Shown piece after piece: positions 1-9,866 of a stretch of DNA of 64,000 nucleotides (positions are counted from its first letter, which is position 1; each line of letters starts with the position of its first letter). Source of the stretch: Ascidia mentula (lineage: Eukaryota; Chordata; Ascidiacea; Phlebobranchia; Ascidiidae); NCBI GenBank assembly GCA_947561715.1, contig OX387202.1:18427001-18491000 (forward strand). The letters run 5' to 3'. Position numbers and translations under genes: made by a program. The notes under the pieces are model-generated. The model saw nothing but the letters and a program-made list of their open reading frames with translations. It was not told where the DNA came from and made no database searches.

Positions 1-274
1 GAAACAAGTTTACAATGACTGGACTCTGGCTACGGCCAAAAGCTACATGCGCTCTATGGACGTGCACAACACATACATGAAGAGAAAGTGTGCCGAAACG
101 TTAGCAAGCAAGGGAAAAGTAATAGAGGAAGATATAAAGGAGTTTGATTTGGCAGAATTGTTTGGCAGCAGAGTGAAAGAGCAACTCGGAGTCCAGGATA
201 TCGCCGACAACGATCTTCAGTTGAGAGCTGATTTCGACATATTTATGCTGGTCGCAAACAACTTGCAAGTTTGA
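1..274 (+). CDS. SAM-dependent methyltransferase MT01, type A, 5'-truncated by window edge
   Basis: Only the last ~90 codons are present, in frame from base 2 and corresponding to about residues 208-297 of the complete type A copies. It opens with KQVYNDWTLATAKSYMRS and ends VANNLQV then TGA. The SAM-binding half lies left of the window. One difference from its sisters is visible: VIEEDIKEF where they have VTEEDIKEF. The 3' flank matches those of MT06-MT09 and carries AATAAA at 460-465, about 190 bases after the stop. The internal ATG at 47 is not a real start. Confidence 0.9.
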   Translation, partial: KQVYNDWTLATAKSYMRSMDVHNTYMKRKCAETLASKGKVIEEDIKEFDLAELFGSRVKEQLGVQDIADNDLQLRADFDIFMLVANNLQV

Positions 275-1273
275 AATACTTCCGTGTGTTTAAACGCATT
301 TTGTTTGAAAGACAACAACTGTACATAAAAGCGCGTTAACGCAACAAGCTAACATATTAATTTTGCAAGATTAACTGTATGCGGGGAATCAGATATTGCA
401 GGTGTTTTACATCTCTTTTTATCCACATCGTCAATATTTTCATTGCGCAATAGTTGCTTAATAAAATATTCTGTCAAGCTTTACACAAAATAGCCAAAAG
501 TTAACCCATTATGCGAATACCTAATGATTTCTTAGCGGCTAACAGCCCCTGAATAACAAATACGTCACAAATGCACCAAAGCGTTACGTATTCCTTCGGC
601 CGGAACGAAGACAGAAAAGCTCGAAATGAAGATGGATGAGATAATTTGTTGTTCGCAGTGCGATTAACCAAATGGTTTGAGTTGAATTGCTCACAAACAG
701 TGGCAGACGATCGGCGTCAATTTTAAAAAGTACATAAGCTGACGATTGGGCAACATTATTATTTATTTCTATATACATCATAATTGAAAGTCACGGTGAT
801 TATCTACCACTCTTTTACACACAAGCCTTACAAATGTTACCACTCTTCGGCATACAACACAGCGCAGACAGACTTTTAGCTGCTGCAATGAAAAAGTCGA
901 GGGTTTGTTCTTCGGCAAAAAATGAAGACAAAATCGGCCACAAATGCAGTCAACCTTTTCCACAAAGTCGAACTTGGCAGTGCGATCTCTACTTGCAGTT
1001 AGAATTGTTTGCAAGAAGTGTCTTTGCAGAATTGATCAGACCGTTCTTAATTTTGTTTTCATATGGGACATTTAATAAACTGTAAGGTATGAGTTGGTAT
1101 ATGATTGGAAGTATTGCACGGTGCAAGTGCTATGTAGAAGATTTTTTAACAACAACATAAATATTTTCAAAACCTATCCTTTTTGAGAAATTTTTTGAAA
1201 TTAATTGGGGTAAACAATTTTGACACTACATTTTTAACAGGATTTTGTGTTGAAACAATTGGAAAAAGGTACA
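275..1273. other. Spacer: type A 3' flank plus P1 upstream region
   Basis: The first ~260 bases are a type A 3' flank (AATAAA 460-465). The remainder is the P1 upstream module, also seen before MT05-MT09. It has a CRE-like TACGTCA at 561-567 and ends in a pyrimidine-rich stretch and CAG at 1238-1240, a likely splice acceptor 33 bases before the MT02 ATG. Small open frames around 780-1085 are not conserved between copies of the module, and I do not call them. Confidence 0.6.
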
Positions 1274-2164
1274 ATGACGCACGCTGTCTACGAAGATGAA
1301 GCGCTTGTGAAAACTTACAGTGAATTTAGACCAAAATACGGACAACAAGTTGTTGATTGTGTTTTACAAGAAATGGAAAAGGTTTCAGGTTTAAAACCAA
1401 AATATCAACTCATGGTTGAAGTTGGTTGTGGAGGGGGACAAGCTACCAACGTCTTTGCTCCTTATTTCGACAAAGTCTTGGCTTCGGACGTCAGTGAAGA
1501 GCAAATAAAAGAAGCAAAACGACAAAATCAACACCAACATGTGACGTATTGCCAAGGTCGTGCCGAGGATATTAAAGTAGATGATGGAAGTGTTGATTTG
1601 CTGTTGGCAGCAGAAGCGGCTCATTGGTTTAATTTGGAAAAGTTTTTTATTGAAGCTTTCAGAGTACTTAAACCAGATGGTACATTGGCCCTCATCCACT
1701 ATACATATCCGGAGGGCACACCTAAAATCAATGGTAAATACCAAGATTACCTGAGAACGGTCACCAGAAATGTTTTCGAAAAAATTTTGTTGGAAAATGC
1801 AAGCGAGCACCACAAGCAGCACTTGGAAGTCTTCAAAAACTATCCAAACATTTACAGACAAATTCCATCTTACAACACACGCCGTGTTACAGTGAAACAA
1901 ACGTACGACTGGACATTCGCAAATGTGAAAGGTATGTTTAAGGCAATCGACGTTTATACAAATTACATGGAGAAAAAGAGGAATGAGATATTGGATGTCA
2001 AAGGTCAAGTTACCGATGACGACATGAAAGCTGTAGACCTGGCAGAAGTTTTCGGCAACAAAGTCAAACAAGCTCTAGGTGTTAAGGAAATAGATGACAA
2101 AGAACTTCAACTAAAGATGCAGTTTGAAATGTTTGTTATTGTGGCAAATAACCTACAATCATAA
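1274..2164 (+). CDS. Class I SAM-dependent methyltransferase MT02, type B, 296 aa
   Basis: This is a reference copy for the family. Residues 48-55 (VEVGCGGG) are the glycine-rich SAM-binding motif I. D72 in ASDVSEEQ is the acidic residue expected to bind the SAM ribose. Residues 107-119 (VDLLLAAEAAHWF) form the motif II strand with the AHWF signature of Crg1/Tmt1-like enzymes, and 130-143 (RVLKPDGTLALIHY) is the motif III region. The rest is the substrate-facing C-terminal part, type B, ending VANNLQS. There is no signal peptide or membrane segment, so it is probably cytosolic. An upstream in-frame GTG (1247) lies just after a probable splice acceptor; ATG 1274 matches the start of every paralog. 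ATTAAA at 2248-2253 is a plausible poly(A) signal. The family is firm; the substrate is unknown. Confidence 0.92.
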   Translation: MTHAVYEDEALVKTYSEFRPKYGQQVVDCVLQEMEKVSGLKPKYQLMVEVGCGGGQATNVFAPYFDKVLASDVSEEQIKEAKRQNQHQHVTYCQGRAEDIKVDDGSVDLLLAAEAAHWFNLEKFFIEAFRVLKPDGTLALIHYTYPEGTPKINGKYQDYLRTVTRNVFEKILLENASEHHKQHLEVFKNYPNIYRQIPSYNTRRVTVKQTYDWTFANVKGMFKAIDVYTNYMEKKRNEILDVKGQVTDDDMKAVDLAEVFGNKVKQALGVKEIDDKELQLKMQFEMFVIVANNLQS

Positions 2165-3028
2165 ACGTCATTTGTTTACAAAATATTTCTGCTCGTTCTG
2201 TTGCAAGTTATGTGATTCTGTACAAAGTTGTTGTTCATAAAATGTGCATTAAAGTAAATCCATTACACTCAACGAATTCAAAACATATGACGTAATCTGC
2301 CAGTTGACTACCGGATGTATATTTTCATCAATTGTCACGTCCACTTAATGAATCGTCACACGTCTGTGACGAAACAAACTGCACACGTGCATCAAAAAAA
2401 TATCCCATGCATGCCTGAGCACAGGTTAAACGTTACGTTAGGGGTCATTACCCGCAGGCGGTCAAAGTTGTCTTCGCAGCAAAAACATCGACAGTCTGAC
2501 TCCAAAAGAGAAAATAACTTGGGGGATTTAGGTGAAGAAATGTAGTTAAGTTTCTTGGCCAAACGGTAAAAGGGTTCAGTTTATAACTTTATCAAGATAC
2601 TTTGGGATTGTGATATTCCTCTCAGTATTAGGTGAGGACAATTAACTAGATTTGGAGACATCAAATAGCCAAAAAAGTTATCAAAGTGTAAAAAAGATCA
2701 GTTTTACATGTTAATTAAATTTCTATTGTTCAAAATTAAAATTGTTCAAAATAACATATCTCGTACATCGTGCATCATAACAGCGAGGTATTCATCAGTA
2801 ACAATAATCATGGCATTTAGTTTCAATAAAGGGTGTAAATAGAAAATATAAATGCAAGTGAAAAGCATAAATTCTGGCGAAGCGCAAAGAATTTTTAACA
2901 CAAATGTGTGGCTTGGGTCTAAAATGCTTTAGAACGACTGGCATAAGATATCTCTGGAAATTTGTATACACAAAGAATAACTTTTTTTAATTTAAGAAAT
3001 TGAAAAACAGTATCACATATTAAGCACA
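2165..3028. other. Spacer: type B 3' flank plus P3 upstream region
   Basis: From 2165 to about 2560 this is the type B 3' flank, also found after MT04, MT05 and MT11. The rest is the P3 upstream module with only two units of the 7-bp repeat (2763-2776). The usual P3 acceptor ttcag before aaactgaaaaac reads ttaag here. The 76-codon open frame at 2315 is interrupted in the other copies and is not called. Confidence 0.55.
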
Positions 3029-3922
3029 ATGACGCACGCTCTACATAAGGACAAAACACTTGTCAAAACCTACAGCGAATTCCGACCAAGATACGGGCAA
3101 CAAGTTGTTGATTGTGTTTTACAAGAAATGGAAAAGGTTTCAGGTTTAAAACCAAAATATCAACTCATGGTTGAAGTTGGTTGTGGAGGGGGACAAGCTA
3201 CCAACGTCTTTGCTCCTTATTTCGACAAAGTCTTGGCTTCAGACATCAGTGAAGAGCAAATAAAAGAAGCAAAACGACAAAATCAACACCAACATGTGAC
3301 ATATTGCCAAGGACGGGCTGAGGATATCAAAGTTGCAGATGGAAGTGTTGATTTGCTGTTAGCAGCAGACGCGGCTCATTGGTTTAATTTGGAAAAGTTC
3401 TTTGCTGAGGTTTCAAGGGTTCTCAAAAAAGAAGGCATGTTAGTTTTAATTGGATATTCTGCACCAACGATGATTCCCAGTATAAAAGGAAATATGAAGA
3501 ACCACTTTGGGTTGTTTATACAAAACCTCCTGGAAGAAACAGTAGCAGCATTCAAGGATGATCATGTGGATAAACGTAGAGAATGTGTTCTCAAATATAA
3601 AAATATATACGACAAAATTCCTACCGACAAGAAACAACGATTCGAAGTAAAACAAACGGAACAGAATTGGAGTTTGGCGACAGCAAAGGGTTTGTTACGA
3701 TCTAGTGCAATATATCCACCTTACATGGAGAGAAAACGTAAAGAAATACTGGAAAACAAGGGAGAAGTAACAGAGGAAGACATGAGAGATGTGGATTTGG
3801 CAGAAATATTCGGGAAAACTGTCAAACAAAAGTTGGGAGTTCCCACCTTGAAAGATGAAGATTTACATTTGATCGCGCAGTATGAGTTTTTCATACTAAC
3901 TGCAACTGGTCTAAAAGCCTAG
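3029..3922 (+). CDS. SAM-dependent methyltransferase MT03, type C, 297 aa
   Basis: It carries all the SAM-binding motifs and D72, with a type C body: SAPTMIPSIKGNMKNHFG around residues 144-161, the RRECVLKYKNIYDKIP stretch, and the tail YEFFILTATGLKA. It is nearly identical to MT27 at the other end of the array, including the first ~540 bases of 3' flank. The N-terminus reads MTHALHKDKT where most copies have MTHALYEDKT, so two normally constant residues differ. It is preceded by a P3 upstream region. Confidence 0.92.
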   Translation: MTHALHKDKTLVKTYSEFRPRYGQQVVDCVLQEMEKVSGLKPKYQLMVEVGCGGGQATNVFAPYFDKVLASDISEEQIKEAKRQNQHQHVTYCQGRAEDIKVADGSVDLLLAADAAHWFNLEKFFAEVSRVLKKEGMLVLIGYSAPTMIPSIKGNMKNHFGLFIQNLLEETVAAFKDDHVDKRRECVLKYKNIYDKIPTDKKQRFEVKQTEQNWSLATAKGLLRSSAIYPPYMERKRKEILENKGEVTEEDMRDVDLAEIFGKTVKQKLGVPTLKDEDLHLIAQYEFFILTATGLKA

Positions 3923-5148
3923 TCTGTAATATGTGGGAAATGTTAAACCAATCTGAAACCATTGATAAGCACAACATTTCAATCCCAAGTGCAAATGCAA
4001 AAATAATATGTACATAATTTATATTGGTAAATTTGTATGCCTACGTTTTTCCTCAAATACCATCTGACAACAACCTCGATTTGAAATGAAACAAATTTAC
4101 AGCGACTGGACTCGGACAACTGCTAATAGCTGATTTTGACATATTTAAGTCCGAAATACTTCTGTGTGTTTAAACCCTTTTTGTTTAGAAGACATCAACT
4201 GTATACATAAAAATCACGTTAACTCAACAAGCTAAGATATTAATGTTGCAAGATTTACTCGAGGTGCAGGAGTGGTATTTACTTATATTTTATCTTATCT
4301 TCACAGTGCAGATTGTATTTGCATTGCGCAATACTTGCTTTGTAAAATATTCTGTCAAGCTTGACACAAAACTGCACATCAAGAGAAGACCGTATATTTT
4401 CGTCGCGGCCGAAACCTCATAACTATAACATTTGCTTCTGAAATAGCGTTACGTATAAGCCATACCGAAAACAACTTGAAAGAAAGATGGATGTCCTCAG
4501 TAGCAGCTTGCTGTGCAATTAACCCAATGGTTTGACCTTTAAACGTTGTGTTAAATATGTCAGGTGGCTTACACCATTTTTATGTGCCACACATGTAAAA
4601 TACTTTGTTTCGCTTGTTCTGTTGCAAATACAGCCAATCGTATTGCTTTTACCTTTACTTAGAAAACACACGAGAGCAAATTTGCAGTAGAAATAAATAG
4701 CTATGAAACCACTGGGCTGATATATCAGATGGCTCTTACACAGTGACAAGCGGTTTTTGTTGCTGGCGTTCAACGAACTGGACGAAGCAGAAGCAGAAAA
4801 AAATTGGCCAAAAATGCATCCAAGCGGTAATGCAACGAAAAACATCGTCAGATGGCTCACAATGTATTCTAACCACGGTGGGTGAGTGTTCAAAAAGTGT
4901 TGAGACACAAGACAGACTGCTGTCATTTTGGCTTCTCAGATACTCAACCTAAGTTCGCAAACAATGTTTTCAGGTTTTTAATATAGCATAAAAAGAAATA
5001 ACTCGAAACAAGCACAATGCTTATCATATTAGTTTGTATACGCAACGCCGGGTCTGTTAAATTCTTTTAATTCTTTTCAGAAGAAAAAAAACTGCGAAGA
5101 TTGCCAAGATTTAACTTGCCACATTCAACCCTTGACAGCATTTAGACA
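3923..5148. other. Spacer: type C 3' flank, gene relic, P2 upstream segment
   Basis: Bases 3923-4023 are the 3' flank of MT03, 4024-4160 a decayed type A gene end (separate entry), and about 4160-4500 a type A 3' flank. From about 4590 to 5145 the sequence matches the P2 upstream module of MT10 and MT12. The match is interrupted at ~5149 by the copia insertion and resumes only ~60 bases before MT04. The open frames at 4519-4952 (both strands) are degraded in sister copies and are not called. Confidence 0.55.
4024..4160 (+). pseudogene. Relic of a type A methyltransferase 3' end
   Basis: The stretch runs from the bases for FANVFRQIPSDN through VKQIYNDWTL of a type A gene, then jumps to the bases for ADFDIF, followed by the type A 3' flank. 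Substitutions and a large internal deletion leave no reading frame. Matching relics lie after MT13, MT15, MT17, MT23, MT25 and MT27, so the ancestral repeat unit was probably a C/D gene followed by an A gene. Confidence 0.7.
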
Positions 5149-5155
5149 TGATATT

Positions 5156-5345
5156 TGTTAAACTATTATGCCCAAGGGGTGCCCCTCCCCTTAAAGAAAA
5201 AGCATACAATGTCATGCACTAGTGATTTTGCCTTTTTTCCTGTGTACTTGTCTTGACCTAGTGCTGTTGACTTCATAGTCAATTGCTACTGTTTGTGGAG
5301 CTGTGAGAAGCTATGGTGTTTAAAATACATTTAATTAACTTGACA
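5156..5345 (+). repeat. Copia 5' LTR (putative)
   Basis: It opens with TGTTAAAC and is homologous to 7985-8128 and to the solo fragment at 31040-31142. The right end is uncertain: homology with the 3' copy stops near 5340, but a tggtatctga stretch at 5450-5459, resembling the initiator-Met primer-binding site of copia elements, could mean the LTR extends to about 5449. Confidence 0.6.
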
Positions 5346-5912
5346 TGTTCGTGGGGGATGGTTCCTTTTTTTTAATTACACTTCTTTAAAGTGATTTCCC
5401 CTGGGGAAGGTGACTGTTACACAGAATGGAAAAAATTCAATGTGGTAATTGGTATCTGAAGTAAAGAAGTCTGATCAAGCAATTATTGTCAATGTCAATC
5501 TATATGCCCTTGAGGGACATGCCAAGGCTTAGAGGGCCATTTCAAGTTTACTTATTGAAGAACTTATTCACAAATGAAGCTTATGGATATGCGATGGTGG
5601 ACACAGCCTGTACTAAAATGGTATGTGGCGAAAAGTGGTTTAACACATAAGAAAGATTTGTTTCTTACCATACAGCATGCTTACCTGCCAACATTTCTGT
5701 TAAGTGCATCATTGAAACTGAAATTGTTTCTGAAAATATTCCACTTTTGAGTAACGCATAATTAAAATCAGCAGCAACAAATATTGATTAGAAAAATGTT
5801 TGAATCAAAATGCTCGGGGTGATGTTAATGTCTTTCATTAAGTGGACAATATTGTGTTTAAATTACTCCCTGTCGATTTGCAGGAAACAGTGAGTCTTTA
5901 AAGAAGGTTTCC

Positions 5913-6110
5913 ATGAAGTTACACAAACAATTTGGACATGCTTCGGTTGAAAATTTAAAGAGACTTTTGGATAGAGCCGGAATATCGTTTTCACATCACA
6001 AAGACTTAATTAGAAATGTTGTTGAAAACTGTAATGTGTGTAAGCTACACAAAAAGGCACCAGCTACACCTATTGTCAGCTTACCATTTGGTGAACGATT
6101 TAATGATTGA
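5913..6110 (+). pseudogene. Copia pol fragment: GAG-pre-integrase / integrase zinc finger
   Basis: The 65-codon fragment reads LHKQFGHASVENLKRLL and later ENCNVCKLHKK. The spaced H..H and C..C are the HHCC zinc-binding site of copia integrases. A TGA at 6108-6110 breaks the frame, and integrase core sequence (VAMDLHHVKSNVWYFHMVD) continues directly after it. It is not an independent gene. Confidence 0.8.
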
Positions 6111-7109
6111 GTTGCAATGGATTTACATCATGTAAAGTCCAATGTTTGGTATTTCCATATGGTTGATATGTTCAGTTGTTACAGTAATGCTTGTGCAATA
6201 AAAAAAAATGTCAAGTGTAATTGTTAGAAGTTCTCGAAAAAGTTGGATAAGTCTTTTTTTACCATGTAAATTGTTATCTGACAATGATCTTGAGTTTGAT
6301 ACCTTTGAGTTTTGTGATATGTGTTGATTTCTGTGATACCACCACTGCATTTTAAGACATGGTGGTCAGTTTGTATGTGTACATGTGTGTAGAGTCCAGC
6401 CTGTCAATGAAGACAATTGTTCTGTTGAGGAGTCACTTTCTGGTCCTGTTGTTTCGAATGCTAGTGTTGAGCAAAGAAGAAATGTGACTGAATGTAGTGA
6501 TTCTTGTTCTGAGTCTGATGAAGAGAACTTCTTATGCAGATCAAACAGATATTTCTTTTTCACTATCTTTTTCACATCAAGCGATGATGCGATTGTGTGT
6601 GATCCGGCAAAACGTAACAAAAAATTGAGTTGTTTCCTTTCAAAGCAAGGGTGTAAAACACACCGCAACAATTTTAAGTTAGGCTGACAAAGGAAAATAC
6701 AAAAATTGGCACAATAATATATGTTTCTTGGGTGCAAACTATTTGGAGTTTATAACTTTGAAAATGAAAAAATATATGTTTCATCTCCAGAACTGCAATT
6801 TGCAAGAAGTTTAAACAAAGATTTATTTTAGTAGGGCAGGAAAATTAACTGTTGCAGATGGCTCGCCTGAGCAGGAAGAAGAATAACAAACTGAAGTTAT
6901 TTGTCATATGCAAGAGGTTTCTTTCAGTGAAACAAAGCAGACTGGGTTGATTTTCAGGGAGAATAATGTCTACACTGAAGTGCCTGTTCCAGATTTTCAA
7001 TATAAAATTGTTTCTATACAATGGAGAGGGTTTGAAGATTCTACATAACACTTAGAAAAGGATTCGCCTACCTGCTACAAAGATACTCTTAGGACATTTT
7101 TGTTTATTG

Positions 7110-7515
7110 TACAACAAAAGGGATGGACTCTACGGAGCATTGACATAAAGATCGCATTTCTTCAAGGTAAAACAATTGAAAGGAATATTTACATTCATCC
7201 ATAAGTGTTGTGGAAGTTGAACAAATGTGTTTATGGTTTTGTGGATGCATCAAAAAAATGGTATGATAGAGTCAGGAAATTCATGCTTGGCAAGAATGGG
7301 AAGCCTTCTCAAATTGATCCTACTGTGTTTTATTAGCACAATGTGTTGCAGCTTGATGGTGTTATTACTATTTATGTTGATGATTTTCTCTGGGCTGGGA
7401 CAAAGAACTCCAAGCAAACAATTGTTCAAGCTATGTGACAAGATTTCCTAATTGACAAGGAAAATGAAAAAGTCTTCAAGTACATTGGGCTGGAAATACC
7501 TCAAAACCCCAATTG
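7110..7515 (+). pseudogene. Copia reverse transcriptase fragment (RVT_2)
   Basis: Read across a few stops, the region gives IDIKIAFLQGKTIERNIYIHP, then LWKLNKCVYGF, KWYDRVRKFMLGKNGK, DPTVFY and ITIYVDDFLWAGTK. These are the hallmark blocks of copia-type RT, including the YVDD active site. Stops at several points show it is inactive. The +1-frame open stretch starting at 7227 is out of frame with this protein. Confidence 0.8.
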
Positions 7516-7639
7516 AATTGTAACAAGCCAAATTCAGTACATTGCCAACTTAAAAACCATTCCTGTTGTATCAAAAATTACAACGTATAGAGCAGGATTT
7601 TTGTGCCTCTAAAAAGGATAAACTACATTCAAAAATAGG

Positions 7640-7990
7640 TCAGATGCTTTGGTAAGTAGTCAAACATGTCTTGATGTCATTTTCGGTACCTGCATATTGG
7701 CAACAGGATTTAAAGATACCAAAGTAATAGACCTGATTTATTGCAACAAACTTATGGTCATTTCACGAACAAAAAAACTAGATCTATGTTACATATACTT
7801 GGTAAGCTGCAAGAACATAAAGATTATAGTTTTTGTCGATGCTGCATTTGCTAAATTACCAGAAGTAGGAAATCATGGAGCACATTTCATATTTTTAGTC
7901 GAAGATAGTAACCAATGTAATTTAATAAGTTGGCAGTCCCTGAGAATCCGAAGAGTGGTTCGAAGCACATTGGCCGCAAAAAGTGGTACC
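7640..7990 (+). pseudogene. Copia RNase H fragment
   Basis: The frame starting near 7649 encodes the connection and RNase H region: IVFVDAAFAKLPEVGNHGAHFIFLV, then LISWQSLRIRRVVRSTLAAKSG. The first D and the SWxSxRxxRVVRSTLAA block are typical of copia RNase H. The normal continuation after STLAAE is missing because the 3' LTR remnant begins here, which marks a deletion junction. Confidence 0.75.
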
Positions 7991-8130
7991 CCTCCCCTTA
8001 AAGAAATAACACACGATGTCATGCACCAGTGATTTTGCCTTTTTTCCAGTGTGCTTTTGACCTTGTGGACAGTTGCTACTGTTTGCGGAGCTGCAAGGAG
8101 TGATGTTGTTTTGTTTACATTTAACTAATT
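7985..8130 (+). repeat. Copia 3' LTR remnant abutting MT04 promoter
   Basis: The segment aligns with 5178-5340 through cccctccccttaaagaaa, gattttgcctttttt and gcggagctgcaaggag. It lacks the first bases of the LTR and stops about 60 bases before the MT04 ATG, where P2-type sequence resumes with gaaactgaaacaaac. It therefore lies where the proximal promoter of the other P2 genes would be. Confidence 0.65.
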
Positions 8131-8191
8131 AGAATAATAAACACTTAATATTAAACATTAGAAACTGAAACAAACATTTCTTTAAAACAAA

Positions 8192-9082
8192 ATGGCAATC
8201 GCTCTATATGAGGACAAAACACTTGTCAAAAACTACAGCGAATTCAGACCAAGATACGGACAACAAGTTGTAGATTGTGTTTTACAAGAAATGGAAAAGG
8301 TTTCAGGTTTAAAACCAAAATATCAACTCATGGTTGAAGTTGGTTGTGGAGGGGGACAAGCTACCAACGTCTTTGCTCCGTATTTCGACAAAGTCTTGGC
8401 TTCAGACATCAGTGAAGAGCAAATCAAAGAAGCAAAACGACAAAATCAACACCAACATGTGACGTATAGCCTTGGACCAGCTGAAAAAATTAAAGTTGCA
8501 AATACAAGTGTTGATTTATTGCTTGCAGCGCAATCTGCCCACTGGTTCGACTTGGGAAAGTTTTTGGTCGAAGCCAACAGAGTACTTAAACCAGATGGAA
8601 CACTAGCACTAATACACTATTCTGGTGCAATAGCAACACCAAAAATCGACGGTAAATTTCAAGAACATTCAAGGACAATAATGAAAAATATTTTTGAGGA
8701 AATCATATTAGCATATCCAGGCGAGCATTACAAGCAGCACTGGGAAATCCTCAACAACTATCCAAATATTTACAGACAAATTCCATCTTACAACACACGC
8801 CGTGTTACAGTAAAACAAACATACGACTGGACATTTGCAAATGTGAAAGGTATGTTTAAGGCGATCGACGTTTATACAACTTACATGGAGACAAAGAGGA
8901 ATGAGATATTGGATGTCAAAGGTCAAGTTACCGATGACGACATGAAAGCTGTAGACCTGGCAGAAGTTTTCGGCAACAAAGTAAAACATGTTCTTGGTGT
9001 TAAGGAAATAGATGACAAAGAACTTCAACTAAAGATGGAGTTTGAAATGTTTGTTATTGTGGCAAATAACCTACAATCATAA
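8192..9082 (+). CDS. SAM-dependent methyltransferase MT04, type B, 296 aa
   Basis: The N-terminus reads MAIALYEDKTLVKNYSEF, the P2-class variant with KNYSEF rather than KTYSEF. The SAM motifs are intact. The middle reads SAHWFDLGKFLVEANRVLKPDG, then LIHYSGAIATPKIDG. It shares this sub-version of type B with MT11 and differs from MT02/MT05 (LIHYTYPEGTPKING). The tail is standard B (VANNLQS). AATAAA lies at 9166-9171. Its upstream DNA is largely a copia LTR, so its expression may differ from its sisters. Confidence 0.92.
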   Translation: MAIALYEDKTLVKNYSEFRPRYGQQVVDCVLQEMEKVSGLKPKYQLMVEVGCGGGQATNVFAPYFDKVLASDISEEQIKEAKRQNQHQHVTYSLGPAEKIKVANTSVDLLLAAQSAHWFDLGKFLVEANRVLKPDGTLALIHYSGAIATPKIDGKFQEHSRTIMKNIFEEIILAYPGEHYKQHWEILNNYPNIYRQIPSYNTRRVTVKQTYDWTFANVKGMFKAIDVYTTYMETKRNEILDVKGQVTDDDMKAVDLAEVFGNKVKHVLGVKEIDDKELQLKMEFEMFVIVANNLQS

Positions 9083-9514
9083 ACGTCATTTGTTTACAAA
9101 ATATTTCTGCTCGTTCTGTTGCAAGTTATGTGATTCTGTAAAAAGTTGTTGTTCATAAAATGTACAATAAAGCAAATCCATTACTCTCAACGAATTCAAA
9201 ACATATGACGTAATCTGCCAGTTGACTACCGGATGTAAATTTTCATCGGTTGGCACGTCCACTTAATAAATCGTCTCACGTCTGTGACGAAACAAACTGC
9301 ACACGTGCATCAAAAAAATATCCCATGCATGCCTGAGCACAGGTGAAACGGTACGTTACGGATCATTAACCACACACGGTCAAAGTTGTTTTCGCAGCAA
9401 AAACATCGACAGTCTGCCTCCTTTCAAAAATTGAAAATGTCTTGGGAGCGTGTAAAAAAGACCAGTTCCACATGATAATGTAGTCCATTCAAAATTGTTA
9501 AAATAACACATCTC

Positions 9515-9542
9515 GTACATCGTGCATCGTGCATCGTGCATC
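9515..9542. repeat. 7-bp tandem repeat, 4 units
   Basis: One GTACATC and three GTGCATC units sit at the conserved position of the P3 upstream module, 231 bases before the minigene ATG. Confidence 0.85.
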
Positions 9543-9772
9543 ATAACAGTGAGGTATTCATGAGTAACAATGATCATGGCATTTAGTCTCAATATAAGTG
9601 TAAATAGAAAATATAAATGCAAGTGAAAAGGATCAATTCTGGCGAAGCACAAGAAATTTTGAACACAAATGTGAAAAACCACTGACATAAGATATCAACA
9701 GAAACTTGTACACTTATAGCAAAACTTTTATAAATTTCAGAAACTGAACATCAACAGCACATTTGAAGCACA

Positions 9773-9866
9773 ATGACACTCCCTCTATGTGAGGACAAAC
9801 AACGATCTTCAGTTGAGAGCTGATTTTGACATATTTATGCTGGTCGCAAACAACTTGCAAGTTTGA
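9773..9866 (+). pseudogene. 94-bp methyltransferase minigene (internal deletion)
   Basis: A P3-type start (ATG ACA CTC CCT CTA TGT GAG GAC AAA) is joined directly to the last ~70 bases of a type A gene (from caacgatcttcag to the TGA). About 800 bases are missing and the tail is out of frame, so translation would stop after 16 codons. Two further copies with the same junction are at 12355-12448 and 25253-25346. Confidence 0.85.

Larger units (their letters stand above)
5149..8130 (+). mobile_element. Decayed Ty1/copia LTR retrotransposon (GalEa-like), inserted upstream of MT04
   Basis: Direct repeats at ~5156-5340 and ~7985-8128 (both with cccctccccttaaagaaa) are LTR remains. Between them are broken pol pieces in copia order: a protease-like GYAMVDTACTKMVCGEKWF (~5585-5645), an HHCC integrase zinc finger (from 5913), the integrase core start (VAMDLHHVKS after a stop at 6108), reverse transcriptase (7110-7510, including IDIKIAFLQGK and ITIYVDDFLWAGTK), and RNase H (7640-7985, ending WQSLRIRRVVRSTLAA). 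Many stops and frameshifts, missing gag and ~2.9 kb total mark it as dead. RNase H runs directly into a truncated 3' LTR. Confidence 0.85.

Noticed and set aside
1247-1273. Extended N-terminus of MT02 (and of MT05, MT06, MT14) from upstream GTG or TTG codons
   Set aside because: The extensions need non-ATG starts and lie in the segment after a likely splice acceptor. All paralogs begin at the MTHA/MANA/MVEA ATG.
1391-2071. Long antisense open frame (226 codons) across MT02, with shorter counterparts in other genes
   Set aside because: It is a shadow of the methyltransferase frame. Length varies widely between near-identical paralogs and there are no recognisable domains.
7227-7451. 74-codon open frame within the copia element
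   Set aside because: It overlaps the reverse transcriptase coding region in a different frame. The RT motifs are read in the adjacent frame.
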